From: Fidelibacterota bacterium
GTDB taxonomy: Bacteria > Fidelibacterota > UBA8477 > JABMPR01
Direction of reading: 5' to 3'
Length of the DNA: 64,000 nucleotides
Assembly: GCA_016784025.1 (NCBI GenBank)
Contig: JADHVL010000005.1
Coordinates: 104,733 to 168,732 of the forward strand
The stretch's first letter is position 1. Each line of letters begins with the position of its first letter. The notes below the pieces were generated by a model that saw only the letters and a program-made list of their open reading frames with translations, was not told where the DNA came from and searched no databases. Made by a program: the position numbers and the translations under genes. Below, piece after piece: positions 1-7,922 of this stretch.

Positions 1-15
1 ATTTAAAACCTTCCA

Positions 16-252
16 GTGCCAGGCAGAATATCAATACCCCCATCCCCGCAGGAATTGGGAGATAGAATTGTACGCAACCTAGACCGAGTGCGTGGTTTTC
101 TCAACATTCTCCAGGATGAAATTCGTGATCCTGCCAAATCAGGACCCGGTGGGGATAGAAGTGAGTGGCAGAATCATACCGAAAAACTTGATGCCCATCT
201 GTCTGATTTGAGGAAAATTATCATTAGGGATGGTCAGGAAATCGATTCATGA
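16..252 (+). CDS. small hypothetical protein (78 aa, GTG start)
   Basis: I do not recognise this protein. It is short, charged and has no signal peptide or membrane segment; the middle (GDRIVRNLDRVRGFLNILQDE) looks helical. An in-frame stop lies at bases 4-6, so the frame opens inside the window and GTG is the only plausible start, although no Shine-Dalgarno sequence is visible. Its stop overlaps the start of the next gene (ATGA), so the two are probably translated together. The upstream context is missing. Confidence 0.45.
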   Translation: MPGRISIPPSPQELGDRIVRNLDRVRGFLNILQDEIRDPAKSGPGGDRSEWQNHTEKLDAHLSDLRKIIIRDGQEIDS

Positions 253-479
253 CAGAATCTATGAGTGATATTGCGAAGTTGATAAAAACTTTCGATACCG
301 AACTTCGTAAGGAACTAAATACTTCAAGATCTGGTCTTTTTCGGAATGAGGGAGGCGAATTATTTATACGATCCAACGTGCCTCTGGGGCAGAGTTATCC
401 CGATGAGGTCATTGGCATTTTTGCCGATCCCGCAGATTTGGACTTTTACTACAAGATATACTTAGCAGAGGATGACTGA
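249..479 (+). CDS. small hypothetical protein (76 aa)
   Basis: Unrecognised, acidic, soluble-looking protein. It starts inside the stop codon of the preceding small gene (ATGA overlap), which supports both being genuine and co-translated. The C-terminal half alternates short hydrophobic strands and acidic residues, ending DFYYKIYLAEDD. No catalytic or binding motif is visible. The pair ends about 110 bases before pruA, with an inverted repeat between them, so it is probably a separate transcription unit. Confidence 0.45.
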   Translation: MTESMSDIAKLIKTFDTELRKELNTSRSGLFRNEGGELFIRSNVPLGQSYPDEVIGIFADPADLDFYYKIYLAEDD

Positions 480-528
480 TATTATCTCAGCGCTAGTTGG
501 ATTGGAATTTGCTTTGCGGATATCTAGT

Positions 529-550
529 CAAAATATGGGATCATATTTTG
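529..550. promoter_or_regulatory. 22-bp perfect inverted repeat upstream of pruA (candidate operator)
   Basis: Nine-base arms CAAAATATG and CATATTTTG separated by GGAT form a perfect dyad ending 37 bases before the pruA ATG. It is AT-rich with no T-tract, so it looks like a repressor or activator site more than a terminator. An AT-rich stretch that could hold a -10 element (gtaataatta) follows directly. The regulator is unknown. Confidence 0.4.
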
Positions 551-587
551 GTAATAATTAAATGTACGATGTAATGAGGAGTAAAAG

Positions 588-2219
588 ATGGCTGATAAAA
601 TAGTCCGAGTCCCAAAGGCAGTCAACGAGCCAATATTCGAGTACAAACCTGGGTCCCAGGAAAAAGCAGATTTATTAAGCATCCTGAATAAAATGAAGTC
701 AGAAGTTGTGGAAATCCCCGTCATCATTGGTGGTAAAGAGATATTCACAGGTGAAACATCAACTAATGTGATGCCACACAATCATAAACATGTCTTGGCA
801 AAATACCACATGGCAGGAAGCAAAGAGATTGCTCTGGCCATTGAAACCTCTCAGGAAGCCTGGAAAACCTGGTCTGTCATGCCCTGGGAATCACGGGTGG
901 CTATCTTTAAGAAGATGGCTGTCTTATTGGCAGGTCCCTATCGGCACATTCTTAATGCGGCGACAATGCTTGGACAAAGCAAAAATGCATTTCAGGCTGA
1001 AATTGATGCAGCTTGTGAGCTGATTGACTTCTTTAATTTCAATGCTGAGTATTTACAGGAAATCTATGCCCAACAACCTGGTATTTCTCCTGATGGAATG
1101 TGGAATCAGGTGGAACATCGTTCCCTGGAGGGTTTTGTATTCGCTGTTACGCCTTTTAATTTCACTTCAATTGCTGGAAATTTACCCACAGCACCAGCTC
1201 TGATGGGAAATGTGGCGCTCTGGAAACCAGCCTCATCCGCTGTCTATTCTGGCTATTTCCTCATGAAGATGTTTGAGGAAGCTGGATTGCCAGATGGCGT
1301 AATAAACTTCATTCCTGGCAAGGGCTCGGTTGTAGGTCCCCAAGTCATTGAGAGTGAACATCTCGCCGGGATTCACTTTACCGGTTCTACTGCTGTATTC
1401 CAGAGTATGTGGAAAACCATAGGCAACAACATTGCCAAGTATAAAACCTATCCTCGTATTGTAGGGGAGACCGGTGGCAAAGATTTCATTGTTGCTCATG
1501 AATCCACAGAGATGGAAGTTTTAAGAACCGCTGTGATTCGAGGAGCTTTCGAATATCAGGGACAGAAATGTTCAGCTGCTTCAAGAGTTTATATCCCACG
1601 TTCCATGTGGGCTGATTTCAAAGAAAGTTATATCTCAGAAGTAACTAAGATAAAAGTGGGCGATGTGGAAGACTTCGGGAATTTTATGAATGCCGTCATT
1701 GATAGGGGAGCCTTCTCTGATATCACCGCATACATTGATTATGCAAGCTCACACAAGGATGCAGAAATCATTACAGGTGGTACATATGATGATTCTGTAG
1801 GCTTCTTTATTGAGCCCACCACGATTGTCACCACTGATCCTCATTTCAAGACCATGGAAGAGGAAATCTTTGGTCCTGTAGTTACCATTTATGTGTATGA
1901 CGAAAGTTGGGGTGATATCCTGGATATTGTCGATGGAACCAGTCCCTATGCACTAACCGGGGCCGTTTTGGCAAAAGATCGAGATGCAGTAGAGCTCGCA
2001 CTTGAAAAATTGCGTCATAGCGCAGGTAATTTCTATATCAATGACAAACCCACTGGTGCAGTTGTTGGCCAACAACCTTTTGGTGGAAGTCGTGCATCAG
2101 GAACCAACGATAAGGCAGGTTCAATCTTTAATTTGATCCGGTGGATATCTCAACGAACCATCAAAGAAAATTTTCTGCCACCAACAGAATTTCCATATCC
2201 TTTTATGGAGAAAGAGTAG
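588..2219 (+). CDS. pruA: L-glutamate gamma-semialdehyde (1-pyrroline-5-carboxylate) dehydrogenase
   Basis: NAD-dependent aldehyde dehydrogenase (ALDH4 type) that oxidises glutamate semialdehyde, the product of proline and arginine breakdown, to glutamate in the cytoplasm. The 543 residues match a monofunctional enzyme like mitochondrial ALDH4A1, not bifunctional PutA. The ALDH signatures are present: general-base Glu in VGETGGKD (about residue 294), nucleophilic Cys in GQKCSAASR (about residue 328), and the VTPFNF and FTGSTA cofactor-binding segments. The start has a strong ribosome binding site (GAGGAG, spacing 7). No proline dehydrogenase gene adjoins it, so that step must be encoded elsewhere. 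Its product glutamate can feed the glutamate dehydrogenase encoded 10 kb downstream. Confidence 0.95.
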   Translation: MADKIVRVPKAVNEPIFEYKPGSQEKADLLSILNKMKSEVVEIPVIIGGKEIFTGETSTNVMPHNHKHVLAKYHMAGSKEIALAIETSQEAWKTWSVMPWESRVAIFKKMAVLLAGPYRHILNAATMLGQSKNAFQAEIDAACELIDFFNFNAEYLQEIYAQQPGISPDGMWNQVEHRSLEGFVFAVTPFNFTSIAGNLPTAPALMGNVALWKPASSAVYSGYFLMKMFEEAGLPDGVINFIPGKGSVVGPQVIESEHLAGIHFTGSTAVFQSMWKTIGNNIAKYKTYPRIVGETGGKDFIVAHESTEMEVLRTAVIRGAFEYQGQKCSAASRVYIPRSMWADFKESYISEVTKIKVGDVEDFGNFMNAVIDRGAFSDITAYIDYASSHKDAEIITGGTYDDSVGFFIEPTTIVTTDPHFKTMEEEIFGPVVTIYVYDESWGDILDIVDGTSPYALTGAVLAKDRDAVELALEKLRHSAGNFYINDKPTGAVVGQQPFGGSRASGTNDKAGSIFNLIRWISQRTIKENFLPPTEFPYPFMEKE

Positions 2220-2232
2220 AGAGCCAATTTTC

Positions 2233-2256
2233 AAGCGGGGAGTTGCATCCCCGCTT
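2233..2256 (+). terminator. GC-rich hairpin after pruA
   Basis: AAGCGGGGA and TCCCCGCTT form a perfect nine-base-pair stem with a six-base loop, 13 bases after the pruA stop. The following bases (GGTTCT) are only weakly T-rich, so it may be a partial terminator or an mRNA-stabilising hairpin between pruA and the esterase gene. Confidence 0.5.
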
Positions 2257-2294
2257 GGTTCTAACCAATACATCACTGAAACTGTAAGCCAATT

Positions 2295-2972
2295 ATGAAT
2301 AATATTGAGCAACTTGATATCAAGGGTAGAAGTGTCCTTCATCGACCAGCCCGAGATTTGAAGCAGGTTCGAGCCACACTTGTGCTATTGCATGGATATG
2401 GTGCCGACGAATATGATCTCATGGGTTTGGCATCTTATTTCGATCCTGATATCCAGGTGCTGAGCATTAGAGGCAATGGTCTAACTCCTTATGGTGGTGC
2501 CTCATGGTTTGATATTGATATGCTCGCTGATGGTAGTCTTAGATTTAACATTGATCAGGCCAAAGCGAGTACCCTTGGTGTGATTGAAATACTTGCTCAA
2601 ATGCAACTAGATGGGCTTATCCCCACGGAACGGATAATTCTAGCTGGATTTAGCCAGGGAGCTACTATTTCAAATCTGATCAGCCTGCAAAAACCTGAAC
2701 TTCTACAAGCGTTACTCATCATGAGTGGCAGATTACCTGAAGATGTGGTTGAGCTTTCTGGTGATACAACCAGATTTAAAAATCTACCCGTATTTGCAGG
2801 CCATGGTACCCTTGACAATGTTATCCCCATAGAATTTGGTCGTCAGATTGTTTCATTTTGGGATCCCATTGCTGAGTTGGAGCATCATGAATACGCCATG
2901 GGTCATGAAATTTCCCAGCCAGAGCTGGAACACATTCAAGCGTGGCTCCAGCTCGTACTCTCCCGGACGTAA
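2295..2972 (+). CDS. phospholipase/carboxylesterase family serine hydrolase
   Basis: Alpha/beta-hydrolase of the acyl-protein thioesterase/carboxylesterase family (225 residues, normal length), expected to cleave carboxylic or thioester bonds in the cytoplasm; the natural substrate cannot be told from sequence. The oxyanion region VLLHGYGADE is near residue 33, the nucleophile Ser is in GFSQGA (about residue 120), the catalytic Asp in GHGTLDNVIP, and the His in MGHEIS near the C-terminus. No signal peptide. It lies 75 bases after pruA on the same strand and could be read through into, but no functional link to proline metabolism is evident. Confidence 0.88.
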   Translation: MNNIEQLDIKGRSVLHRPARDLKQVRATLVLLHGYGADEYDLMGLASYFDPDIQVLSIRGNGLTPYGGASWFDIDMLADGSLRFNIDQAKASTLGVIEILAQMQLDGLIPTERIILAGFSQGATISNLISLQKPELLQALLIMSGRLPEDVVELSGDTTRFKNLPVFAGHGTLDNVIPIEFGRQIVSFWDPIAELEHHEYAMGHEISQPELEHIQAWLQLVLSRT

Positions 2973-3141
2973 AAAAACCAAAGGATCAGATGTAAATACC
3001 ACGAGGGTTAACAAATCGTGGCTCATCTCGGATAACATATTGCACCTGAAGTCAAATCAATATTTACTGAGTAAAAATTTAAATGGTATATTTATTGTCA
3101 CCATTGCATATATAAGCCATCTATAGCTTTAGGAGGAAAAA

Positions 3142-3843
3142 ATGAAATTTAGAATTATTAGTATAGTATTGATGAGTGGGGTATTGATGTTTTCATGTAG
3201 TGACAATACAGGTGGAGGCAGTGATACACCTGTGGAAGTGTCTGGCAAAGTTCAGGGTGGCTATCGACACCTACCTATAAGTATGACAAGTGATTCAACT
3301 GAGCTGATTGTTTACCGTGGTGATTATGTCAAGTTCTACGTCGACGATCAGGGTCATGCACAGGTGGACTATCCGCTTGATATAGCTGAATTAGGTGTCA
3401 GCGTGGTTCTTAAAGACAACACCCTGGATCAGCCCTTCTTCAAGATGAAAACGCCTGGAAGCTACGCTTTTACAATCGGTGACAAGGTAGGTACAATCGA
3501 CGTCGTAGAGCTGCGTCAATCCAACTACCGTGAATTGGGAGCTGAAGAAGCTTGGAAAATAGTCATCAAGAATCCACCTTTACTTCTTGATGTGCGTACT
3601 AAAAACGAATTCAGCCAAGGATATATCAAGGGAGCGGTGTTGATTCCACTCCAAGAACTTCAAGCCCGAGCTGGCGAATTAGAACAGTATCAGAATCAAC
3701 CCATTTTGATTTACTGTGCTACAGGAAATCGCAGTACAACGGCCTCTAAAATTCTTTTAGATCAAGGCTATAAAGATGTGATGAATTTGAGAATGGGAAT
3801 TATGGGCTGGGCCAGTAAAGGCTACAATATCGAATTTAGATAA
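3142..3843 (+). CDS. lipoprotein with C-terminal rhodanese domain
   Basis: Secreted lipoprotein: signal peptide with lipobox LMFSC, acylated Cys at residue 19. Residues about 45-123 are beta-rich and resemble a cupredoxin-like sandwich (ELIVYRGDYVKFYV, then GSYAFTIGDKVGTIDV) without obvious copper ligands. Residues about 130-233 are a single rhodanese domain with LLLDVRTKNEF and active-site loop YCATGNRS (Cys192), so sulfur transfer or a persulfide role in the periplasm or on a membrane surface is possible. Good ribosome binding site (AGGAGG). It faces the PerR-like gene across a shared terminator, a suggestive but unproven redox context. Confidence 0.85.
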   Translation: MKFRIISIVLMSGVLMFSCSDNTGGGSDTPVEVSGKVQGGYRHLPISMTSDSTELIVYRGDYVKFYVDDQGHAQVDYPLDIAELGVSVVLKDNTLDQPFFKMKTPGSYAFTIGDKVGTIDVVELRQSNYRELGAEEAWKIVIKNPPLLLDVRTKNEFSQGYIKGAVLIPLQELQARAGELEQYQNQPILIYCATGNRSTTASKILLDQGYKDVMNLRMGIMGWASKGYNIEFR

Positions 3844-3860
3844 AACAAACATTGGTAAAA

Positions 3861-3888
3861 AAAAGGAGAGCACTGCTCTCCTTTTTTT
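3861..3888. terminator. bidirectional intrinsic terminator
   Basis: GGAGAGC/GCTCTCC stem with a three-base loop, preceded by A8 and followed by T7. It can terminate both the rhodanese lipoprotein gene (+) and the convergent PerR-like gene (-). Confidence 0.9.
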
Positions 3889-3907
3889 GTATCAAATTTT
3901 GTAATAA

Positions 3908-4294
3908 TTACGAATCAAGACAATTTTTACAGGTACCTTCCAACTCCAGATTAAACGACTCAATCCGAAAATCGTGTTTCTCAGCAAATGATTTAAAGAT
4001 TGATTGATCAATGAGCTCGACATCATACCACTTGCCACACTTGGAGCACCTGAAGTGATCGTGTTGCCCTGTATTCCCATCATAGCGTACCATGGCTTCA
4101 TCTTTGAGCTTGAGAATCCGACCACTCTCTACAAGTTGGTTTAAATTCCTGTAGACTGTTCCCAGGCTGATGTTGGGAATTATCTTTCTGGTTTCTTTGT
4201 AGACCCAATCTGCATTAGGGTGTACAAGGGTACTCTGTACGACCTGAAGGATTGTTTCTCGCTGATGGCTATATCTTTGTTTTATTGGTTCCAT
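3908..4294 (-). CDS. Fur family transcriptional regulator, PerR-like
   Basis: Metal-dependent DNA-binding regulator (128 residues from the ATG; a GTG two codons upstream at 4300 is an alternative, and neither has a clear ribosome binding site). The winged helix covers SLGTVYRNLNQL. Two CxxC pairs (CSKC and CKNC) would bind structural zinc. The sensing-site pattern resembles PerR more than Fur: His in HPNADWVY, Asp in RYDG, His-x-His in QHDH, Asp in KWYD. This suggests a peroxide-responsive repressor. It lies downstream of the methyltransferase gene on the same strand, with a dyad between the two that could be its own operator. Confidence 0.88.
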   Translation of the reverse strand: MEPIKQRYSHQRETILQVVQSTLVHPNADWVYKETRKIIPNISLGTVYRNLNQLVESGRILKLKDEAMVRYDGNTGQHDHFRCSKCGKWYDVELIDQSIFKSFAEKHDFRIESFNLELEGTCKNCLDS

Positions 4295-4334
4295 ATTCAC
4301 GTAAAAGTAAGCAAAGTACAGCCAAATTCAAGTT

Positions 4335-4353
4335 AATAGTAATAGTTACTGTT
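4335..4353. promoter_or_regulatory. candidate PerR/Fur-type operator upstream of the perR-like gene
   Basis: AATAGTAA and TTACTGTT, separated by TAG, form an 8-3-8 inverted repeat with one mismatch, 35-60 bases upstream of the Fur-family start. Fur-family regulators usually bind AT-rich dyads of about this size and often regulate themselves. The match to any consensus is loose, so this is inference from position and symmetry. Confidence 0.35.
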
Positions 4354-4357
4354 ATGT

Positions 4358-5731
4358 TTAATTTTTAGCATGACGCTGTAGGATACGCCAGGCTGCAGGA
4401 TATTTATTGCGAATTTGTCCTGTTTTCAAGACGTGCTGCCACCCCAGCCCATATCCTTTATAAACAACTAGATTATACCCTGGTGGAAAATCTTTTCCAT
4501 GACTCTTATTAATGTGTGCCAGATAATCAAGAGCTTCATCAGTTGAAAGTTCTATGTATTGGATATCCCGGGATAATGATCGATTGAGCGCCAGCTCTGG
4601 AGATGGCTTGAGTTGACCATGATATACCTTTCCCATATATAGAGCTGAACTAGTAATTCGGAGAGATCGACTAATTGTGAGATAATCCTCATAAATTGCT
4701 TTGGGAATAGCATGTCGGTGTTCCTCCCGTGTCAGGAACGTATATCGGTCTGGAGAGTGCAGCCATTTCTGGTCCTCTGGTGTGGCAATTTCAGGATAGT
4801 GGATGGGTTTACGCCTTGATTTACCTGGTGCAGATGTTGAAGCTGCTTTCTTGAAAGCTGCGATGAAGAATCCTTCACCTCTGGTGCGGTGGGGGTAAAA
4901 CCTATAGCTGGCCTGATCTGGACCACTATGGACAATGCCCCATGATTCAGGAATATCCAGAGGTAGAGGTGTCAAACCAGAATCCTGTTCTAGCCATTCC
5001 ATATTGGCTTCATTCTCTGCTTCAGAAAAGGTACAAGTACTGTATATCAGGAGACCTCCTGGGGCTAGGGAAGGCAAAATATCAGCCAGGATGCGTTTTT
5101 GTCGTCGCGAACAAAGTAATACATTGTCTTCAGACCACTCCTTAATGGCTCCTGGATCTTTTCGCATCAGACCTTCGCCAGAGCAGGGTGCATCCACCAG
5201 GATGAGGTCAAAAAAATCAGGCAGTTTTTTGAAATATTTTGGATCGCTCTGGGTTACGATATGATTATCACCACCCCAACGGGCAAGATTTTGACGAAGT
5301 GTTTTATTTCGGGAAGCAATAACCTCATTGGCAACGAGAAGGGAGTCTTTTGTTAGGAGAGCCTGGAGGTGGGTAGCTTTCCCCCCCGGTGCTGCGCTAA
5401 GATCTAGGACTCGATGGTTCTGTTCGAGATCCATAACACCTCTCAGAACATGCTCCAGAAACATAGATGAAGCTTCCTGGACATAGTATGTGCCAGCATG
5501 GAATAGAGGATCATCGGTAAATCTTGGGCGGGATTCCAAATATTTTCCCTGCTGGGACCAGGCGATGGGGGCTGCGGTGGAATATTGATTCGTGGGCTTT
5601 CCGGGATTCATTCGTATCGATATTGGTGGCGGTTCAAATAGAGCAGCGTAAAAATGCTGGAACTCTTCACCAAGTTGTTTTCGGAGTCTATTTTCCAGAT
5701 TAGAGGGGAGCTTGATAGAAGGATCAGTCAT
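4358..5731 (-). CDS. rRNA (cytosine-C5)-methyltransferase, RsmF/NOL1-NOP2-Sun family
   Basis: SAM-dependent RNA m5C methyltransferase (457 residues). SAM binding is at DLSAAPGGKATH (about residue 110). The two catalytic cysteines are in DAPCSGEG and STCTFS, the arrangement of RsmF/YebU and other NSUN enzymes. The last 150 residues form a PUA-like RNA-binding region as in RsmF. It most likely modifies a cytosine of 16S rRNA, but RsmF and RsmB-like relatives are hard to separate by eye. The PerR-like gene follows on the same strand after about 60 bases. Confidence 0.9.
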   Translation of the reverse strand: MTDPSIKLPSNLENRLRKQLGEEFQHFYAALFEPPPISIRMNPGKPTNQYSTAAPIAWSQQGKYLESRPRFTDDPLFHAGTYYVQEASSMFLEHVLRGVMDLEQNHRVLDLSAAPGGKATHLQALLTKDSLLVANEVIASRNKTLRQNLARWGGDNHIVTQSDPKYFKKLPDFFDLILVDAPCSGEGLMRKDPGAIKEWSEDNVLLCSRRQKRILADILPSLAPGGLLIYSTCTFSEAENEANMEWLEQDSGLTPLPLDIPESWGIVHSGPDQASYRFYPHRTRGEGFFIAAFKKAASTSAPGKSRRKPIHYPEIATPEDQKWLHSPDRYTFLTREEHRHAIPKAIYEDYLTISRSLRITSSALYMGKVYHGQLKPSPELALNRSLSRDIQYIELSTDEALDYLAHINKSHGKDFPPGYNLVVYKGYGLGWQHVLKTGQIRNKYPAAWRILQRHAKN

Positions 5732-5838
5732 TGTGGAAACTAAGAGTAGAATAATAAAAAGAAATCAATAAGGGATTTATTAAGCAGGATTCGATAGTTT
5801 CCTATTAGCAATGAAATATTTCCGCCATATCTATTTAC

Positions 5839-5854
5839 AGGCATTATATTTGCA
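5839..5854 (+). promoter_or_regulatory. possible sigma-54-type promoter upstream of citrate synthase
   Basis: AGGCATTATATTTGCA has GG and GC exactly ten bases apart and matches nine of eleven conserved positions of TGGCAC-N5-TTGCA. It lies about 108 bases before the citrate synthase start. The match is short and could be chance; no enhancer-binding regulator gene adjoins it. Confidence 0.2.
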
Positions 5855-5961
5855 GCAGTATTCGCTTAGAGTAATAATTGCCAAACAGCATTAATATTTA
5901 GAGAATTAATTATTTTAAGCATTCATGTTTTGAGATCGAAATTTATGAAGGAGATTTGAAT

Positions 5962-7260
5962 ATGTCATTATTAAAAAGCAAGTTAGAAGAGATCATCCCT
6001 AAATTTCGCGAGGAAGTAGGGGAGATAAGAAAGAATCATGGGGATAAAAAATTATGTGATGTAACTGTTGCTCAGGCATATGGTGGTATGCGTGGAGTTA
6101 AAGTTATGATTACCGAAACCTCTGCTTTGGATCCAGATGAAGGTATCCGCTTTCGCGGCTTTACTATCCCAGAGCTCCAGGAGAAACTCCCTCACGCTGC
6201 TGAAGGTGAAGAACCATTGCCCGAAGGACTATTCTATCTCCTCATGACCGGGGAGCTGCCAACCGAAGAAAATATTGCTGAAATCACCAAGGAATGGCAA
6301 GAGAGGGGAACGCTTCCTGAACATGTCTACAAAGCTATAGATGCACTTCCAAAAGATACACATCCCATGACACAGTTCTCAGTGGGTATTGTTGCTCAAC
6401 AGACTGAATCAATTTTTGCTGCAGAATATCGCAAGGGCATCAACAAAATGGATTACTGGAAACCTGTCTATGAAGATACTATGAATCTCCTAGCCCGTCT
6501 TCCTGCCCTGGCAGCCTATATTTATCTTCGTTCCTACAAAGATGGCAAAGTCATTCCTGCTGATCCTACACTTGATTGGGGTGGTAACTTTGCTCACATG
6601 ATGGGCTTTGATACCAAGATGTTCAGAGAACTAATGAGAATATACCTGACCATTCACGCAGATCACGAGGGTGGCAACGTATCAGCACACACAACACATC
6701 TTGTGGGATCTACTTTGTCTGATGTTTATTATGCTTTATCAGCGGGTATGAATGGCCTGGCAGGTCCACTACACGGTCTGGCAAATCAAGAAGTATTGCG
6801 TTGGATCATGGATGTAAAAGATCAGCTGGGTGGTGGTGTTCCCACCATGGAAGACTTAAAGAAATTTGTCTGGGATACACTTGCTTCAGGTAATGTTGTT
6901 CCTGGATATGGTCATGCCGTATTGCGCAAGACGGACCCACGCTACTCAGCACAACGTGAATTTGCTCTCAAGCATATGCCGGAGGATGAACTCTTCCAGG
7001 TGGTAAGTATGCTGTATGAGGTTGTTCCACCTATTTTGCTGGAACAGGGCAAAGCCAAAAATCCATGGCCAAACGTAGATGCTCATTCTGGTGTACTTCT
7101 GGTTCATAATGGAATGCATGAGTATGATTTTTATACAGTGCTGTTTGGTGTCTCCCGTGCCATGGGTGTCTTGGCATCCACTATTTGGGATAGGGCAATT
7201 GGCCTGCCGCTTGAGCGGCCAAAATCACTCACAACAGAATACATCAAATCTATACTATAA
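5962..7260 (+). CDS. gltA: citrate synthase (eukaryotic-like type)
   Basis: Condenses acetyl-CoA and oxaloacetate to citrate at the entry of the TCA cycle. The 432-residue protein resembles the long mitochondrial-type citrate synthases more than the E. coli type. Catalytic residues are visible: His in GPLHGLANQEV, His in PGYGHAVLRKTDPR, and Asp in NVDAHSG. The ORF track starts two codons earlier at a TTG; I chose the ATG at 5962 because GGAG lies nine bases upstream of it. It is transcribed alone and followed by a terminator. Confidence 0.95.
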   Translation: MSLLKSKLEEIIPKFREEVGEIRKNHGDKKLCDVTVAQAYGGMRGVKVMITETSALDPDEGIRFRGFTIPELQEKLPHAAEGEEPLPEGLFYLLMTGELPTEENIAEITKEWQERGTLPEHVYKAIDALPKDTHPMTQFSVGIVAQQTESIFAAEYRKGINKMDYWKPVYEDTMNLLARLPALAAYIYLRSYKDGKVIPADPTLDWGGNFAHMMGFDTKMFRELMRIYLTIHADHEGGNVSAHTTHLVGSTLSDVYYALSAGMNGLAGPLHGLANQEVLRWIMDVKDQLGGGVPTMEDLKKFVWDTLASGNVVPGYGHAVLRKTDPRYSAQREFALKHMPEDELFQVVSMLYEVVPPILLEQGKAKNPWPNVDAHSGVLLVHNGMHEYDFYTVLFGVSRAMGVLASTIWDRAIGLPLERPKSLTTEYIKSIL

Positions 7261-7282
7261 AAAGCGGGGATCAGACCGATAC

Positions 7283-7317
7283 AAAGCCCTGGGTAGCACC
7301 GGGGCTTTTATGTTTTA
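7283..7317 (+). terminator. intrinsic terminator after citrate synthase
   Basis: AAAGCCCTGG and CCGGGGCTTT form a ten-base-pair stem with one wobble pair and a six-base loop, then TTTTATGTTTT. It lies about 20 bases after the stop codon. Confidence 0.8.
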
Positions 7318-7447
7318 TAAAATCACTTATGAATATCGGGCAAATATTAGTAGGTTGATCTCCAGCCAATAATAAATTTGACGATTAATGTCGATAAATT
7401 TTATGCATAGGATTCATGCTGTGATCAACTCGGAAAAAATATAACTA

Positions 7448-7900
7448 ATGCAGTTAATCGATACACGGGTACTCATTGTTGAAGATGAGATAGTTGTGGC
7501 CAGTGAAATTAAACTGAGGCTTGAAGCAATGGGTTTTCAAGTTATAGGAATTGTGAACAATGGCCGAGATGCCATCACTGAAGCCAATGAACATTACCCT
7601 GACATCATACTCATGGATATAACCCTGAAGGGCAAGATGAATGGTCTCGAAGCCACACGCGAGATCACCAGAGAAACTGATATACCCGTAATATTCATTA
7701 CAGCCCATACGGATACGCCTACACTTGATTCAGCTCGCGAAGCAAGCACGCATGGGATTTTCACAAAACCATTTAGTGATGATGAATTAATGGTTGCCAT
7801 TCAACAGGCAACCATCTCAAAAGTGATGACAACTTACCTTGAAGCTGAAGATAAGAGAAAAGACGATGCAGATAATGCTGAGGGTGAAATGGGTGAGTAA
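7448..7900 (+). CDS. single-domain response regulator (CheY-like receiver)
   Basis: Phospho-receiver protein of 150 residues with no output domain. The acidic pocket is Glu12/Asp13 (VEDE), the phosphorylated Asp57 is in ILMDITLKG, Thr85 in FITAHTDT and Lys107 in IFTKPF, so all catalytic positions are intact. The KG-x-MNG-x-EA pattern is typical of receivers paired with hybrid or HWE-type histidine kinases. After residue 125 comes a highly charged tail rich in Asp, Glu and Lys that may be disordered. No histidine kinase is adjacent, so its partner is unknown. Confidence 0.9.
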   Translation: MQLIDTRVLIVEDEIVVASEIKLRLEAMGFQVIGIVNNGRDAITEANEHYPDIILMDITLKGKMNGLEATREITRETDIPVIFITAHTDTPTLDSAREASTHGIFTKPFSDDELMVAIQQATISKVMTTYLEAEDKRKDDADNAEGEMGE

Positions 7901-7922
7901 ACTCTATACCAGCAACAGCATC

